This document shows, piece after piece, positions 40,277 through 49,635 of a stretch of 64,000 bases of DNA. Source of the stretch: Roseovarius sp. MMSF_3359. GTDB taxonomy: Bacteria; Pseudomonadota; Alphaproteobacteria; Rhodobacterales; Rhodobacteraceae. The stretch is taken from NCBI RefSeq assembly GCF_030733385.1, contig NZ_JASHJC010000014.1, positions 1-64,000 on the forward strand, in the 5' to 3' direction. The position numbers and the translations under genes are program-made. Within the stretch, counting starts at the first letter, position 1. Each line of letters opens with the position of its first letter. Below the pieces are notes generated by a model. That model was not told the origin of the DNA, did no database searches, and saw only the letters and a list, made by a program, of their open reading frames with translations.

Positions 40277-42742
40277 CTAACCTTTGGGCATTTTCAGCAC
40301 AACGCTACGGCCGCTTTTCTGGTAGCGCAGCTCGGTGTCGCCAATGGCCGAGACCCGGCCGCCGTCAAGCCGATCGCCGACTTTGACCTTCTTGTAGCGC
40401 CCGTTCGACAGGCGAACGAGGGCGCGGCGGCTGTTGGGTGATCCGTAGACGCCGATTAGGTTGACCTTGCGCAGCCGCAGCACGTTGCGCTGTGTCGCCT
40501 GCTTGGCCACGCTGGTGGCCGTCGGGATGCGCGGGGCGACCTTCTGCGCGGCACTCACGGCAACTGCCTGCTGGCTTTCGGTACTTTGCCGGACGATCCG
40601 GTCGAAATTGCGCGGGCGCGTCAGGGGCTTGAGCGAAGAGGCGACCGCCTGCGGCGTGGCCGAGGCAAAACCTGTATCGCTCTGCACGGCCTCCGTGACC
40701 GCACTATTGACCGCGTCGAGATCAATAAAGGGCTGTGTCGTTGCGGTTGCGGCCGCAGTCTCCTGCGTTGCTTGCTGAGCCGCTTGTTGTGCGGCCAGCT
40801 CCGCGGCTTCCTGCGCGCTCTGGGGGCGGAGTTTGGGACGTAGCGCCGCCAGTTCGGTCCGGGTGCGGCCGCTGAGCGCGCCACGTTCGATCTTTTCCGC
40901 GAGGTCGGCAGGTCGCGAATTCGGGCGGAAGGCGGCGAGTTCAGGTTGCGCTATCGCCTCTGGGTCGATCACGTCTTCGACCCGTTCACGCCGCGGCATG
41001 GCCGCGGGGCGGATCGGCGGCTGACCGGCAAAGACACGGATGCCATCGGGGGTGAGCGCGCCTTGCGCCGTCGCCACGACAAGACCCCGTTCATCAAGAG
41101 TGAATTTCGTCCCCGCACTGGTCGGTGAGTTGGGAGATAGTGGGCGCTCATCGGTCATCAGCGTGGCCGCGTCCGGCACGGCGACGGGATCTTCGATCGT
41201 GATGTCCCGGTCGATAGAGGTCTGGTAGAAATCGTCGAAAGTCTCGGCAGCAGGGGCTTTCGAGGGTTCCGGCGCCACAAGCCAGATCCCCGTCGCCGCA
41301 TAGCGCGCGCGGGCCTCGTCTTCGGTCAGTTCCGCAGGTTTGGGTTGGCTCAACGCCTCGCGCAACGCGTCGTTCACGTCGTCCGACGGCGACGTCAGGG
41401 CCGCAACGATGGCTTCCTCTTCGCCGGTGGGCTCGGGCGCTGCTGGCACCTGGGCCACGGTCACGTCGGGGTCATCGCGAAAGAAGCGCGCCAACCCGTC
41501 ATCGAGGAAGATCGACGCCCAGGCCGCCACGCCCGCTAGAAACAGCAGCAACACCGCCGTCAGGATCAGGCCCAGATATCTGGGCTTGCCGCCGATCATC
41601 GCTGCATCGCGCGCGCCGAATACGGTCATGCGCTGTTCTTCGTCCTCGAAAAACGCTTCCTGCGCGCGCGGGGGTGAGGCGGCGACCGGGGCCACAATGG
41701 GTGCGGCGATTGGCGCCGTGCGACGCGTGGTGAACGCCGCCGGGTCGCTTGCGTGGATGGGTTGCGGTGGGGCAGGTGGAATGTGGGTGAGTTCCGGCTC
41801 CGACGGCGTGATCTCATCCGTGGAGGGATCTGGCGTCGCGTCCTCGTCCGGATCCCCGGGCAAGTGGTCGGCCACGACCTCCGCCGATACCGGTACCGGC
41901 GTGAAATGCCGCGCTACACCTTCCAACTTCGGCGCCGTTGTCGGCGCATCACCGCGATGTGCACGGATGCTGGAAAAAGCCGTTTCTGGTGTTGCTTCAG
42001 GCGGTGTTTCGGTATCCGGGTCATCGGTCACCTCCGCCACATCCGGCCCGTCAAATGGTGCCGGGGGTTCGGCAAACCCGGTTTCCACAAGCTCCTCTTC
42101 GTCGGCCTGTTGGGAGGGCGGCGGGGCAGCGGAGGCTTCCGTCTCTTCGTCTTCCGTTTTCTCCGCATGGGTTGCCGTCGGGTCGGGCAACCGCGCGGTG
42201 CCAATTACCCGGACGGGCGCGGTGTCACGCTCGACCTCTTGCCCGTTCTCGGCAATTTCCGCGGCAAGCGCCGTTGCGCCAAAGAATGGCTCTCCCTTGA
42301 AACTGCCGTTTTCGGGGATGGCGACAAAGCAGATCGGATTGAAGCGATGTTCCTTTGCGAAGGCTTCCGCCTCGCGCAGCGTTTCACGGGCAACGGCTGC
42401 CACATGCACACTTTCACCGTCCTGCGACCAGTCATAGACAAGATCGTCGAGGTCATAAGGCGTGGCCCCGTCCAGGTTCTGTTTGACGAGCGAGGGCAGT
42501 TGATCGGGGTCCGCGTCGGCGGCTGTGAAGCTGATATACCGGATCTGGTCATTGGGAAGCACCAGCTTGCTGCGCAGGCCCGAAGGGTCCAGTGCAACGG
42601 CCTTTTCGCGGAGCATTTTCAGATCTGCCAGCAGATCGCTGTTGTCCAGGTCGATCTCGCCCACAAGATGCCACCCCGGAAAGGCCCGGTGTAACAGGCC
42701 GATCCCTTCGAAGGAGAGGGTCAAGGCAAAATTCGGTTTCAT
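40277..42742 (-). CDS. large single-span protein with PilM-like and GspC/PilP-like ends
   Basis: 821 residues from the ATG at 42742 (MKPNFALTLSFEGIGLLHRA). Residues about 1-170 resemble the N-terminal part of actin-like PilM/GspL proteins (KLVLPNDQIRYISF, SLVKQNLDGATPYDLDDLVYDW). A long acidic Pro/Ala-rich linker leads to one transmembrane helix (about 392-414), so the N-terminus is cytoplasmic. After a disordered periplasmic stretch, the last 65 residues (LRKVNLIGVYGSPNSRRALV, GDRLDGGRVSAIGDTELRYQ) look like the GspC/PilP homology domain. I infer a one-protein inner-membrane scaffold; its system is unknown. Confidence 0.72.
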   Translation of the reverse strand: MKPNFALTLSFEGIGLLHRAFPGWHLVGEIDLDNSDLLADLKMLREKAVALDPSGLRSKLVLPNDQIRYISFTAADADPDQLPSLVKQNLDGATPYDLDDLVYDWSQDGESVHVAAVARETLREAEAFAKEHRFNPICFVAIPENGSFKGEPFFGATALAAEIAENGQEVERDTAPVRVIGTARLPDPTATHAEKTEDEETEASAAPPPSQQADEEELVETGFAEPPAPFDGPDVAEVTDDPDTETPPEATPETAFSSIRAHRGDAPTTAPKLEGVARHFTPVPVSAEVVADHLPGDPDEDATPDPSTDEITPSEPELTHIPPAPPQPIHASDPAAFTTRRTAPIAAPIVAPVAASPPRAQEAFFEDEEQRMTVFGARDAAMIGGKPRYLGLILTAVLLLFLAGVAAWASIFLDDGLARFFRDDPDVTVAQVPAAPEPTGEEEAIVAALTSPSDDVNDALREALSQPKPAELTEDEARARYAATGIWLVAPEPSKAPAAETFDDFYQTSIDRDITIEDPVAVPDAATLMTDERPLSPNSPTSAGTKFTLDERGLVVATAQGALTPDGIRVFAGQPPIRPAAMPRRERVEDVIDPEAIAQPELAAFRPNSRPADLAEKIERGALSGRTRTELAALRPKLRPQSAQEAAELAAQQAAQQATQETAAATATTQPFIDLDAVNSAVTEAVQSDTGFASATPQAVASSLKPLTRPRNFDRIVRQSTESQQAVAVSAAQKVAPRIPTATSVAKQATQRNVLRLRKVNLIGVYGSPNSRRALVRLSNGRYKKVKVGDRLDGGRVSAIGDTELRYQKSGRSVVLKMPKG

Positions 42743-42952
42743 GGTCAACGCTCTAACACCTAGGCACGACCTGCGGGAGATCAACTCGTACTGGAGCGGA
42801 ATTTACAGCAGTTATGCGCCGAGGGGAAGAAAAAGCCATGCCAAGCGGTGGTTGCCCTTGTAGGGCGGTCGAGGCGAAGCGTTCGGCGTGTCGAGCGTTG
42901 GTTCAACTTGCGTCAGGATTTTGGACGAAGCTGCCTTTCGAGTTTCATGTCC

Positions 42953-43170
42953 CGCGCGGAATCAAGGCCGCAGGCCGCCGCGCGATCGCCAGACCGCCCG
43001 CAAGGGCTGGCGATTGGGTGAGGTTACGCTCCGAATTGCGGTTTTTCGGACTTGGCAACCATTAAGCGCGTTTGACGACAGTTGTTCGCCATCCCGCGGT
43101 CTGGCAATCACGCGGCTTTGGTCACAGTTTGGAGATGTCCGCTCCGGGCTCAAAGCGCATTCTCCTGGCG
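42953..43170. repeat. inverted-repeat intergenic element, copy B
   Basis: Core 42977-43116 (140 bp) with imperfect 21 bp ends at 42977-42997 and 43096-43116, and an inner ATCGCCA/TGGCGAT hairpin. The left end is identical to that of copy A (12035-12055); the right end differs in a few positions. Flanks also match copy A (CCGCGCGGAATCAAGG before; GAGATGTCCG and GGGCTC after). Spacing between the ends is 98 bp here and 99 bp in copy A. Confidence 0.8.
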
Positions 43171-43223
43171 ACTATTCTTGACAAAAGTACGCTCCAGGAA
43201 GCTCTTTACCCTTTCAGACGCAT

Positions 43224-43246
43224 GCCGCCCGGGAAGTCCGGGCGGC
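43224..43246 (-). terminator. terminator-like hairpin after metY
   Basis: Perfect 9 bp stem GCCGCCCGG/CCGGGCGGC with 5-nt loop, 22 bases past the metY stop on the minus strand. There is no T run after it, so it may be a Rho-assisted end or an mRNA-stabilising hairpin. Confidence 0.5.
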
Positions 43247-43268
43247 TGAGATCGACTTGAATACCGCT

Positions 43269-44549
43269 TCAGGCGGACGCCTTGGAAAGCGCCTGGTCCA
43301 GATCGGCGATGATATCGTCCAGATCCTCGATGCCGATGGAGATGCGCACGACATTCGGGCTGGCGCCCGCGGCTTCCTGTTGTTCAGGCGTCAACTGACG
43401 GTGCGTGGTGCTGGCCGAATGGATGATGAGCGAGCGGGTGTCGCCCAGGTTGGCCACGTGGCTAAAGAGTTCGAGGTTGTCGACCAGCTTGACGCAGCCA
43501 TCATACCCGGCCTTCAACGCCACGGTGAAGAGGCCACCGGCCCCTTTCGGGCAGACCTTCTTGACCCGGCTGTTGTAGGGCGAGGATTTGAGACCCGCAT
43601 AGGTCACCGCCTCGATCCGGTCGTCTTTTTCGAGCCATTCGGCCACGGCCTGGGCGTTTTCGCAATGGCGTTGCATCCGGAGGCTCAGCGTTTCGATCCC
43701 CATCAGCGTGTAATGCGCCGCCTGTGGGTTCAGCGTCATGCCCAGATCTCGCAGACCGATGGCAATCCCGTGGAAGGTAAAGGCCAGCGGTCCGAAGGTT
43801 TCGTGGAACTTGAGACCGTGATAGGCAGGCTCCGGCTGGCTGAGCGAGGGAAACTTGTCGCTGGCGGACCAGTCGAACTTGCCGGAATCGACCACCACGC
43901 CACCGGTGACCGAGCCGTTACCCGTCAGGTATTTCGTCATCGAATGCACGACCAGCGTGGCGCCATGTTCGATCGGGCGGCAGAGATAGGGCGAGGCGGT
44001 GGTGTTGTCGACGATGAGCGGCAGGCCCGCATCGTCGGCCACCTTGGCCACCGCCGCGATGTCCGCGATATGTCCGCCGGGATTGGCGATGGACTCGCAG
44101 AAGACAGCGCGGGTGTTGTCGTCAATTGCTGCCGCAATCGCATCCATATCGTCGATATCGACGAATTTGGCCTCCCAACCGAAACGCTTGATCGTTTGGC
44201 TGAACTGCGTGACCGATCCGCCGTAAAGCCGGGTGGAGACAACGACGTTGCAGCCCGGCGACATCAGCGGGAAAAGCGCCATGATCTGCGCGGCGTGACC
44301 CGAGGAACAGCAGACCGCGCCGACACCACCTTCGAGGGTGGCGATACGTTCTTGAAGCACGGCCACGGTCGGGTTCGTCAGCCGCGAATAGATGTAGCCG
44401 ACTTCCTGCAGGTTGAAGAGCGCCGCGGCGTGTTCTGCGTCGCGAAACACATAGGCCGTTGTCTGGTAAATCGGCGTCTGCCGCGCGCCTGTTGCCGGAT
44501 CGGGGCGGGCGCCCGCGTGGATTTGCAGCGTGTCAAAGCCATAGGACAT
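43269..44549 (-). CDS. metY: O-acetylhomoserine sulfhydrylase (MetY)
   Basis: 426 residues from the ATG at 44549 with AGGAG upstream. Cys/Met-metabolism PLP enzyme: YSRLTNPTVAVLQERIATLEGG, SSGHAAQIMA, DNTTASPYLCRP and the PLP lysine K206 in VVHSMTKYLTGNG. Length and the long insertion favour O-acetylhomoserine aminocarboxypropyltransferase, which makes homocysteine from O-acetylhomoserine and sulfide. The 53 bp upstream contain AAACAT-N6-AAACAT, but I find no SAM riboswitch. Confidence 0.92.
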   Translation of the reverse strand: MSYGFDTLQIHAGARPDPATGARQTPIYQTTAYVFRDAEHAAALFNLQEVGYIYSRLTNPTVAVLQERIATLEGGVGAVCCSSGHAAQIMALFPLMSPGCNVVVSTRLYGGSVTQFSQTIKRFGWEAKFVDIDDMDAIAAAIDDNTRAVFCESIANPGGHIADIAAVAKVADDAGLPLIVDNTTASPYLCRPIEHGATLVVHSMTKYLTGNGSVTGGVVVDSGKFDWSASDKFPSLSQPEPAYHGLKFHETFGPLAFTFHGIAIGLRDLGMTLNPQAAHYTLMGIETLSLRMQRHCENAQAVAEWLEKDDRIEAVTYAGLKSSPYNSRVKKVCPKGAGGLFTVALKAGYDGCVKLVDNLELFSHVANLGDTRSLIIHSASTTHRQLTPEQQEAAGASPNVVRISIGIEDLDDIIADLDQALSKASA

Positions 44550-44602
44550 TCGGGGTCTCCTCAAATATGTTTGGAAAGATGTTTAGGTGATCCGCCGGCA
44601 TG

Positions 44603-44998
44603 TCACAACTCATTGTGGGCATAATCCCCGGTCCGCAAAAGGGCGCGTAGAAACAGACCCGCCGGTGGACTTGAGCCCCCCATGAGAAAGAACAGGATCT
44701 GGCGCAGCGAATAGGACCATCCGCGACGATAACCCGCCGGTGGCGCCGGCAATGGCGCTTCGTTGTCCGGCACCGGGGTGTTCAGGGCGTGCAGGAACGC
44801 GACCGCTTCCGGGGCCTCGCTGTCTGGAACCTGAATGGCGATGCCGCCATAGGCGATGGCAAAATGCGGGGTTGTGCCGTGGATGTGAAAATGCGGCGCG
44901 AAAACCCGGAAACCAGCGCCGTCCAACGCGGCAATGGTCAGGGCCGCGTCGATCTGTCGAAAGGTGCGCGCGATTGTCGTCAACCCAGAGGATGTCAT
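44603..44998 (-). CDS. small DUF2007-like protein of unknown function
   Basis: 131 residues. The first 70 (ARTFRQIDAALTIAALDGAG, then GIAIQVPDSEAPEAVAFLHA) resemble the DUF2007 fold found in putative signal-transducing proteins, which has a ferredoxin-like layout. The C-terminal part has a short hydrophobic stretch (RQILFFLMGG, about 99-108) that may touch the membrane. The start overlaps the stop of the glycosyltransferase-like gene by four bases (ATGA). Confidence 0.6.
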   Translation of the reverse strand: MTSSGLTTIARTFRQIDAALTIAALDGAGFRVFAPHFHIHGTTPHFAIAYGGIAIQVPDSEAPEAVAFLHALNTPVPDNEAPLPAPPAGYRRGWSYSLRQILFFLMGGSSPPAGLFLRALLRTGDYAHNEL

Positions 44999-45999
44999 CG
45001 CATCCAGAACCCGTTGCGCTTGATCGTGTTGCGAATGGCCTGTTCGCGGCGGGGAAGGTTGTCGCGGTCAAAAAGATCACGCACCTTGTGGCCGCGCCCC
45101 TGGTAGATCATCCGTTTCATCGGGTCGTATTTCTTGAGCACTTTCTTGATCCAATTGGGGGCTGTGACCTCTTCAAGCACCTCGACCACGCGGTCGGCCT
45201 CACGGGCGTAGAGCAGGGGCAAAACCCGGTAATGGCAGGTCACATCGCCATCGAGAAGGCCCGGCGGCAGGGTGTGTTTTCCGCCACCAAGCGCGTGGAT
45301 GACCAGGGGCAGGGCGACCTGATCGAGCCACGGGTCAAGCTCCTGCACGATCAGTTCAGGGGGCGGGGTGTCGCGGATCGCAAGCGCGTATTCGAGGAAT
45401 TTTTCGCCGAAGGCATGCGGGCATTTGTAGAAGAAGAACCCGGCGTTGAAATAGGGGTAGCGTTGCCAGTATTCGTCCGGAAAAACCGGGTCGAGCGCGC
45501 TTTCGAAATCGAGATCGAACATGTCGTAGAGCGATTTCCAGATCGCCCCATAGCCGGGACCGTAGAGTTCGAGCTTGGGCCAGGTCCCCTCGCGCCTGAG
45601 CGACGCGGTGGGGCGGTCGAAATCAAACGGGACACTCGCGACCTCGCCGGTGACAAGCGTATCAGTGTCGAAAAACACGAACGGCTCGCCTTCGGGCAGG
45701 GCAAAAAGCGCCTCGATCTTGTTGCCATAGGGGTAGGCGTCGCCGAAATGCGTTGCCTCGAAGGGGATGATTTCCGCCCCCAGCCGGTCGAGCACCTCGC
45801 GCGTCTCATCGCCGCGAATGCGGGGATCGCCTTGCCATTGTGTTCCCGGCTGCGGCTCGGCTACCAGCAGGCGGCCTTCGAACCCCGGCGAATGGGCGCG
45901 CAGCGAGGCGGCAAAGATGATTGCCTCGTATTGCAGGCGGCCACCCTGACCCACGACCATGATATTGTAGGGTTGGTTTGATTTTGCCCGTCGGGCCAT
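44995..45999 (-). CDS. GT-A-fold glycosyltransferase-like protein
   Basis: 334 residues from the ATG at 45999. YNIMVVGQGGRLQYEAIIFAASL opens a nucleotide-sugar-binding-like fold (shown here in part as NIMVVGQGGRLQYEA); FVFFDTDTLVTG supplies a DxD-type metal motif (DTD 111-113) and YPYFNAGFFFYKCP resembles the acceptor-side motif of GT8 enzymes. No signal peptide. I infer a glycosyltransferase but cannot name donor or acceptor; no polysaccharide cluster surrounds it. Confidence 0.65.
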   Translation of the reverse strand: MARRAKSNQPYNIMVVGQGGRLQYEAIIFAASLRAHSPGFEGRLLVAEPQPGTQWQGDPRIRGDETREVLDRLGAEIIPFEATHFGDAYPYGNKIEALFALPEGEPFVFFDTDTLVTGEVASVPFDFDRPTASLRREGTWPKLELYGPGYGAIWKSLYDMFDLDFESALDPVFPDEYWQRYPYFNAGFFFYKCPHAFGEKFLEYALAIRDTPPPELIVQELDPWLDQVALPLVIHALGGGKHTLPPGLLDGDVTCHYRVLPLLYAREADRVVEVLEEVTAPNWIKKVLKKYDPMKRMIYQGRGHKVRDLFDRDNLPRREQAIRNTIKRNGFWMR

Positions 46000-46098
46000 T
46001 GCCGGCTCGCTTCTGCCTGTCTGCTCGGGCGCAGTATAGGGGTTTATGCGCGGCAAAGAAGGGGGCAGTTGGGCGGAAACGGTGTTTGTGCGGGGGCG

Positions 46099-47604
46099 TT
46101 ACGTACCGGTCACCGGGCCTGCCTTGGTCAGCATGGTTTTCGACAAGGTGCTGTCGGCAAATCGCATCCGGTGATCCAGCATCGCCTGCGTCATCGACAG
46201 CAGGTCCGCCGCGCGGGTGGTGTCTGCGGCGATGTTGACCTGCTCGCCCCCCGCGGTGTGATCGAAAAGGATGGGAGGGAGGCCGCCGTTGAAATGGATC
46301 AGGGTCAGATCCCCCTTGCGCAGGATGGCCATGTTGGCCTCCGCCTCCGACAGCCCAAGCTCCGATTGCCAGAAGGTCGGGGTTACCGGGTTCCCGAAGG
46401 CCAGTTCGGAATAGCTGCTTTTGCGCCAATCCTCCGGGGTATTGCCTTGAAGGAAGGGCATCAGTGACCGGCCATTCACCGCGCTTGGCACGTCACCGCC
46501 CAGCCATTCAAGGATCGTCGGCATGACATCAACGGATTCGGTTGGCAGGTCGACCGTGCGCCCCGACACGCCCCGCGGATCACGGATCAGAAGCGGTACA
46601 TGATAGCCCGCGTCATAGACATTCGTTTTGCCCCAGACACCGAAATCGCCGAGCATCTCGCCGTGATCCGCGCCGATCACGATCAGCGTGTCGTCATATT
46701 GCCCGGTCTCGCGGAGAAATGCGATTACGCGGCCGATATGGTGGTCAACCTCCGTGGCGAGGCCAAGGTAGATCGCGCGCAGCGTCTGGATGTTATCAGG
46801 GGTCTCGTCCAGGGTGTCGAACCCGTCGACGGTCTTGATCGCCCGCTGCACCTGCGCGCAGGTCCTGAGGAAGGGATGATCGTCGTCAGGGACGGCGGCG
46901 GGCGGCGGAAGCGCCTGCGGGTCATACATCCGGTTGTAGGGCGCAGGTGCGACCAGGGGTGGATGCGGGCGGATATAGGTCAGATGGGCAAACCAGCCCG
47001 TGTTTTCACGGCCCCGCAGATCCTCCAGAAACGCATTGGTCAGAAAGGCGGTATCGCTGTCCTCGGCGCGGTAGAAAACCGGATCGTCCAGGCGTCGTGG
47101 CGCCCCGGGGGCGGGTTGGGGTTCGTAGAACCGGGCGTAGTCCGGCAGGTCGTAGCCCTTTGCCGCCAGATCGTCGCGCCAGGGCTGCGAGACCTCTGAG
47201 CCCATTTCGACCACTTCGTCAAAACCCGGCATGACCCCTTCATAGGTCCGCAGGCGCGGGTCATCGGCGTCATGCACGCGCGGGTCCAGCGAGGTGTCGG
47301 AATAACCGAAGAGCAGCGGCGCGTACCCCAGTTTGCGCACCTCAAGCGCCAGGTTTGGCGCATCATGGCGCAGCGGCGTGCCGTTGCGGACAGAGCGGTG
47401 GTTCATCGCATATTGCCCGGTCAGGATCGACGCGCGCGAGGGACCGCAGGGATTGCAGACCGAGTAGTGGCGGCGAAACGCCACCGCCTCGTCCATGAAG
47501 GCGCGCAGGTTGGGCAGATCGACATGATCCGCGATCGGTCCGTGCAAAAGATCGGCCCGCAACTGGTCGATCAGGATGAACAGCACGTTTCGACGTCGCG
47601 CCAT
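46099..47604 (-). CDS. sulfatase / phosphonate monoester hydrolase family protein
   Basis: 501 residues from the ATG at 47604, which has AAGGA at good spacing; an ATG six bases earlier is closer than usual to it. NVLFILIDQLRADLL carries the first metal Asp (D13); CNPCGPSR (C53 to R57) is the C-x-P-S-R formylglycine motif; IGADHGEMLGDFGVWGKTN gives further metal ligands. No signal peptide, so a cytoplasmic sulfate- or phosphonate-ester hydrolase. It follows the ABC ATPase genes by 31 bases and probably acts on the imported compound. Confidence 0.85.
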   Translation of the reverse strand: MARRRNVLFILIDQLRADLLHGPIADHVDLPNLRAFMDEAVAFRRHYSVCNPCGPSRASILTGQYAMNHRSVRNGTPLRHDAPNLALEVRKLGYAPLLFGYSDTSLDPRVHDADDPRLRTYEGVMPGFDEVVEMGSEVSQPWRDDLAAKGYDLPDYARFYEPQPAPGAPRRLDDPVFYRAEDSDTAFLTNAFLEDLRGRENTGWFAHLTYIRPHPPLVAPAPYNRMYDPQALPPPAAVPDDDHPFLRTCAQVQRAIKTVDGFDTLDETPDNIQTLRAIYLGLATEVDHHIGRVIAFLRETGQYDDTLIVIGADHGEMLGDFGVWGKTNVYDAGYHVPLLIRDPRGVSGRTVDLPTESVDVMPTILEWLGGDVPSAVNGRSLMPFLQGNTPEDWRKSSYSELAFGNPVTPTFWQSELGLSEAEANMAILRKGDLTLIHFNGGLPPILFDHTAGGEQVNIAADTTRAADLLSMTQAMLDHRMRFADSTLSKTMLTKAGPVTGT

Positions 47605-47635
47605 TGCCATGTTCCTTATCCCAAGGGAGTGCCTG

Positions 47636-48640
47636 TCAGGCGGGGACGGCTTCGCCGAGTTCCTGCCAGTGATGGCACGAGACGGCGTGGCCTTCCTCGC
47701 AGGTGTCGAGAGGGGGTTCCTCGCGTTTGCAGATATCGGTGGCAAAGGGGCAGCGGGTGTGGAATTTGCATCCCGGCGGCTGGTTGGTGGGCGAGGGGAT
47801 TTCGCCTTCGAGCTTCTGCGCCTTGCCGCGATCGTCGGGATCGAGCGAGGGGATCGCCGAGAAAAGCGCCTTGGTATAGGGGTGGCGCGGGTTTTCAAAG
47901 AGTTGCCGCGTGGGCGCGCTTTCGACGATCCGGCCCAGATACATGACCGCCACGTGATCGCAAGTATGGGCAACGACGCTGAGGTCGTGGCTGATGAACA
48001 TGAAGGTGATCCGCAGGTCGCGCTGCAACTCCTTGAGGAGGTTCAGAACGTCGGCCTGGATCGACACGTCGAGGGCGGCCACGCTTTCGTCGGCCACGAT
48101 GAACTGCGGCCCGGAGACCAGCGCGCGGGCGATCGAAATCCGCTGCCGCTGTCCGCCGGAGAAGGCATGCGGGAAGCGCCGCAAATGTTCGAGGTTCAAC
48201 CGGCATTTTTCAGCGATCTCCCGGACCCGGGCATCGGTTTCCTCGCGGGTCTTGGTCAGGCCCATGACCTCGAGCGGCTCGGCGATGATGTCGCGCACGG
48301 TCATGCGCGGCGAGAGCGCGGCGTAGGGATCCTGAAAAATAAGCTGCGCGCGCTTGCGGTAATCCTTGAGCTCCGGCCCGGCGAGTGTGGTCAGGTCATA
48401 CTGAACCTCGCCATCGTCGTAATTCGCATCGCCCCGCGCAATCGGCACTGCCTTCAAAAGCGCGCGGCCCAGGGTCGTCTTGCCCGACCCGCTCTCGCCC
48501 ACGACACCAAAGAACGACCCGCGCGGGATGTCGATGGAAATACCATCCACCGCCTTGAGGATCTGCTTGGTAAAGAGCCCGCCGCCGATCTTGAATTCGA
48601 CGCAGAGATCGCGGGTTGAGATCAGAAGATCATCGCTCAT
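47636..48640 (-). CDS. ABC transporter ATP-binding protein (DppF/OppF type)
   Basis: 334 residues. Walker A GESGSGKT (about 48-55), signature FSGGQRQRISIARAL, Walker B FIVADESVAALD, and the C-terminal oligopeptide/dipeptide extension (GCKFHTRCPFATDICKREEP, with cysteines). One of two ATPases energising the importer 46099-53937. It overlaps the second ATPase gene by four bases. The extension is typical of family-5 importers, including sugar-specific ones. Confidence 0.92.
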   Translation of the reverse strand: MSDDLLISTRDLCVEFKIGGGLFTKQILKAVDGISIDIPRGSFFGVVGESGSGKTTLGRALLKAVPIARGDANYDDGEVQYDLTTLAGPELKDYRKRAQLIFQDPYAALSPRMTVRDIIAEPLEVMGLTKTREETDARVREIAEKCRLNLEHLRRFPHAFSGGQRQRISIARALVSGPQFIVADESVAALDVSIQADVLNLLKELQRDLRITFMFISHDLSVVAHTCDHVAVMYLGRIVESAPTRQLFENPRHPYTKALFSAIPSLDPDDRGKAQKLEGEIPSPTNQPPGCKFHTRCPFATDICKREEPPLDTCEEGHAVSCHHWQELGEAVPA

Positions 48641-49635
48641 GCCGCTTCTCCCTTCTCGGCGCAGAGGTGACAGGCGGTACGGTGGTTTTCACCGGTGTCT
48701 GCCCATTGCGGCACATCGCGTTTGCACACGTCCCCGATGATCTTCGGGCAGCGGGTGTGAAACACACAGCCCGAGGGGCGTTCAAGCGGCGAGGGAATGT
48801 CGCCCGCCACCGGGGTCAGCGGTGCCTCGAGATCATCGAGCTTGGGCAACGCGTCCAGGAGGCCCTGGGTATAGGGGTGCTGCGGCCGGCGGATCACGTC
48901 GCGCACGGGCCCCTGTTCGATCATCCGGCCGAGATACATCACCGCCACCTTGTCCGCGGTCTGCGCCACTACGCCCAGATCATGGGTGATGAAGATGATG
49001 CCCATGTGGAACTCGTCCACGAGGTCCTTCATCAGGTCGATCACCTGGGCCTGGATGGTGACGTCAAGCGCGGTTGTCGGCTCATCGGCGATCAGCAGTT
49101 TCGGTTTGGTGCTGAGCGCCATGGCGATCATCGCCCGTTGGCGCATCCCGCCCGACATCTCGAACGCATATTGGCCGAAGCGGGTCGCGGCGTCGGAGAT
49201 ACCGACGCGATCCAGCATCTCGATCGACAATTCCTTGGCCTGCTTCTTGGTCATGTCCGAATGGATCAGAAGCTGCTCGACCATCTGCTTGCCGATCGTC
49301 AAGGCCGGGGCAAAACTCGCCATCGGCTCCTGGAAGATCATCGAAATGGCGCCGCCACGCACGACCTGCATCTCGCGCGGGGTCTTAAGCGACATGACGT
49401 CAACCGGGCCGTCATCCAGGTGCAGGGTAATCTTCGATTCCGGTGTGTAATGTCCGTTCCCGGCATTGAGCTTCATCAGCGATTTGGCCGTGACCGATTT
49501 GCCCGAGCCACTTTCGCCCACTAGTCCCATCACCTCGCCGGGTTCCAGCGAGAAGGAGACATTGTCGACGGCGGTGATCCGGCCCTCGTCCGTGTCGAAT
49601 TGCAGGGTCAGGTTCTCGACGTTCAGAAGGCTCAT
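48637..49635 (-). CDS. ABC transporter ATP-binding protein (DppD/OppD type)
   Basis: 332 residues. Walker A GESGSGKS (about 38-45), signature EMSGGMRQRAMIAMALS, Walker B LLIADEPTTALD, H-loop FITHDLGVV and a C-terminal extension with GCVFHTRCPKIIGDVCKRD. It overlaps the permease gene and the other ATPase gene by four bases each, so all are translated from one message. Confidence 0.92.
   Translation of the reverse strand: MSLLNVENLTLQFDTDEGRITAVDNVSFSLEPGEVMGLVGESGSGKSVTAKSLMKLNAGNGHYTPESKITLHLDDGPVDVMSLKTPREMQVVRGGAISMIFQEPMASFAPALTIGKQMVEQLLIHSDMTKKQAKELSIEMLDRVGISDAATRFGQYAFEMSGGMRQRAMIAMALSTKPKLLIADEPTTALDVTIQAQVIDLMKDLVDEFHMGIIFITHDLGVVAQTADKVAVMYLGRMIEQGPVRDVIRRPQHPYTQGLLDALPKLDDLEAPLTPVAGDIPSPLERPSGCVFHTRCPKIIGDVCKRDVPQWADTGENHRTACHLCAEKGEAA

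Larger units (their letters stand above)
42743..43268. other. 526 bp gene-free region holding repeat copy B
   Basis: No coding region supported. It contains the leader of the leftward 821-residue protein gene near 42743-42800, the inverted-repeat element at 42977-43116, and a terminator-like hairpin at 43224-43246. Bases 42830-42940 show only a small GCCC/GGGC hairpin near 42856-42872. Confidence 0.6.

Noticed and set aside
42868..43181. Small protein genes over repeat copy B
   Set aside because: The open frames there coincide with the inverted-repeat element, differ from those at copy A and lack ribosome sites.
44550..44602. SAM-II or other SAM riboswitch upstream of metY
   Set aside because: Only 53 bases are available and they lack the conserved pseudoknot elements; just a short direct repeat is present.
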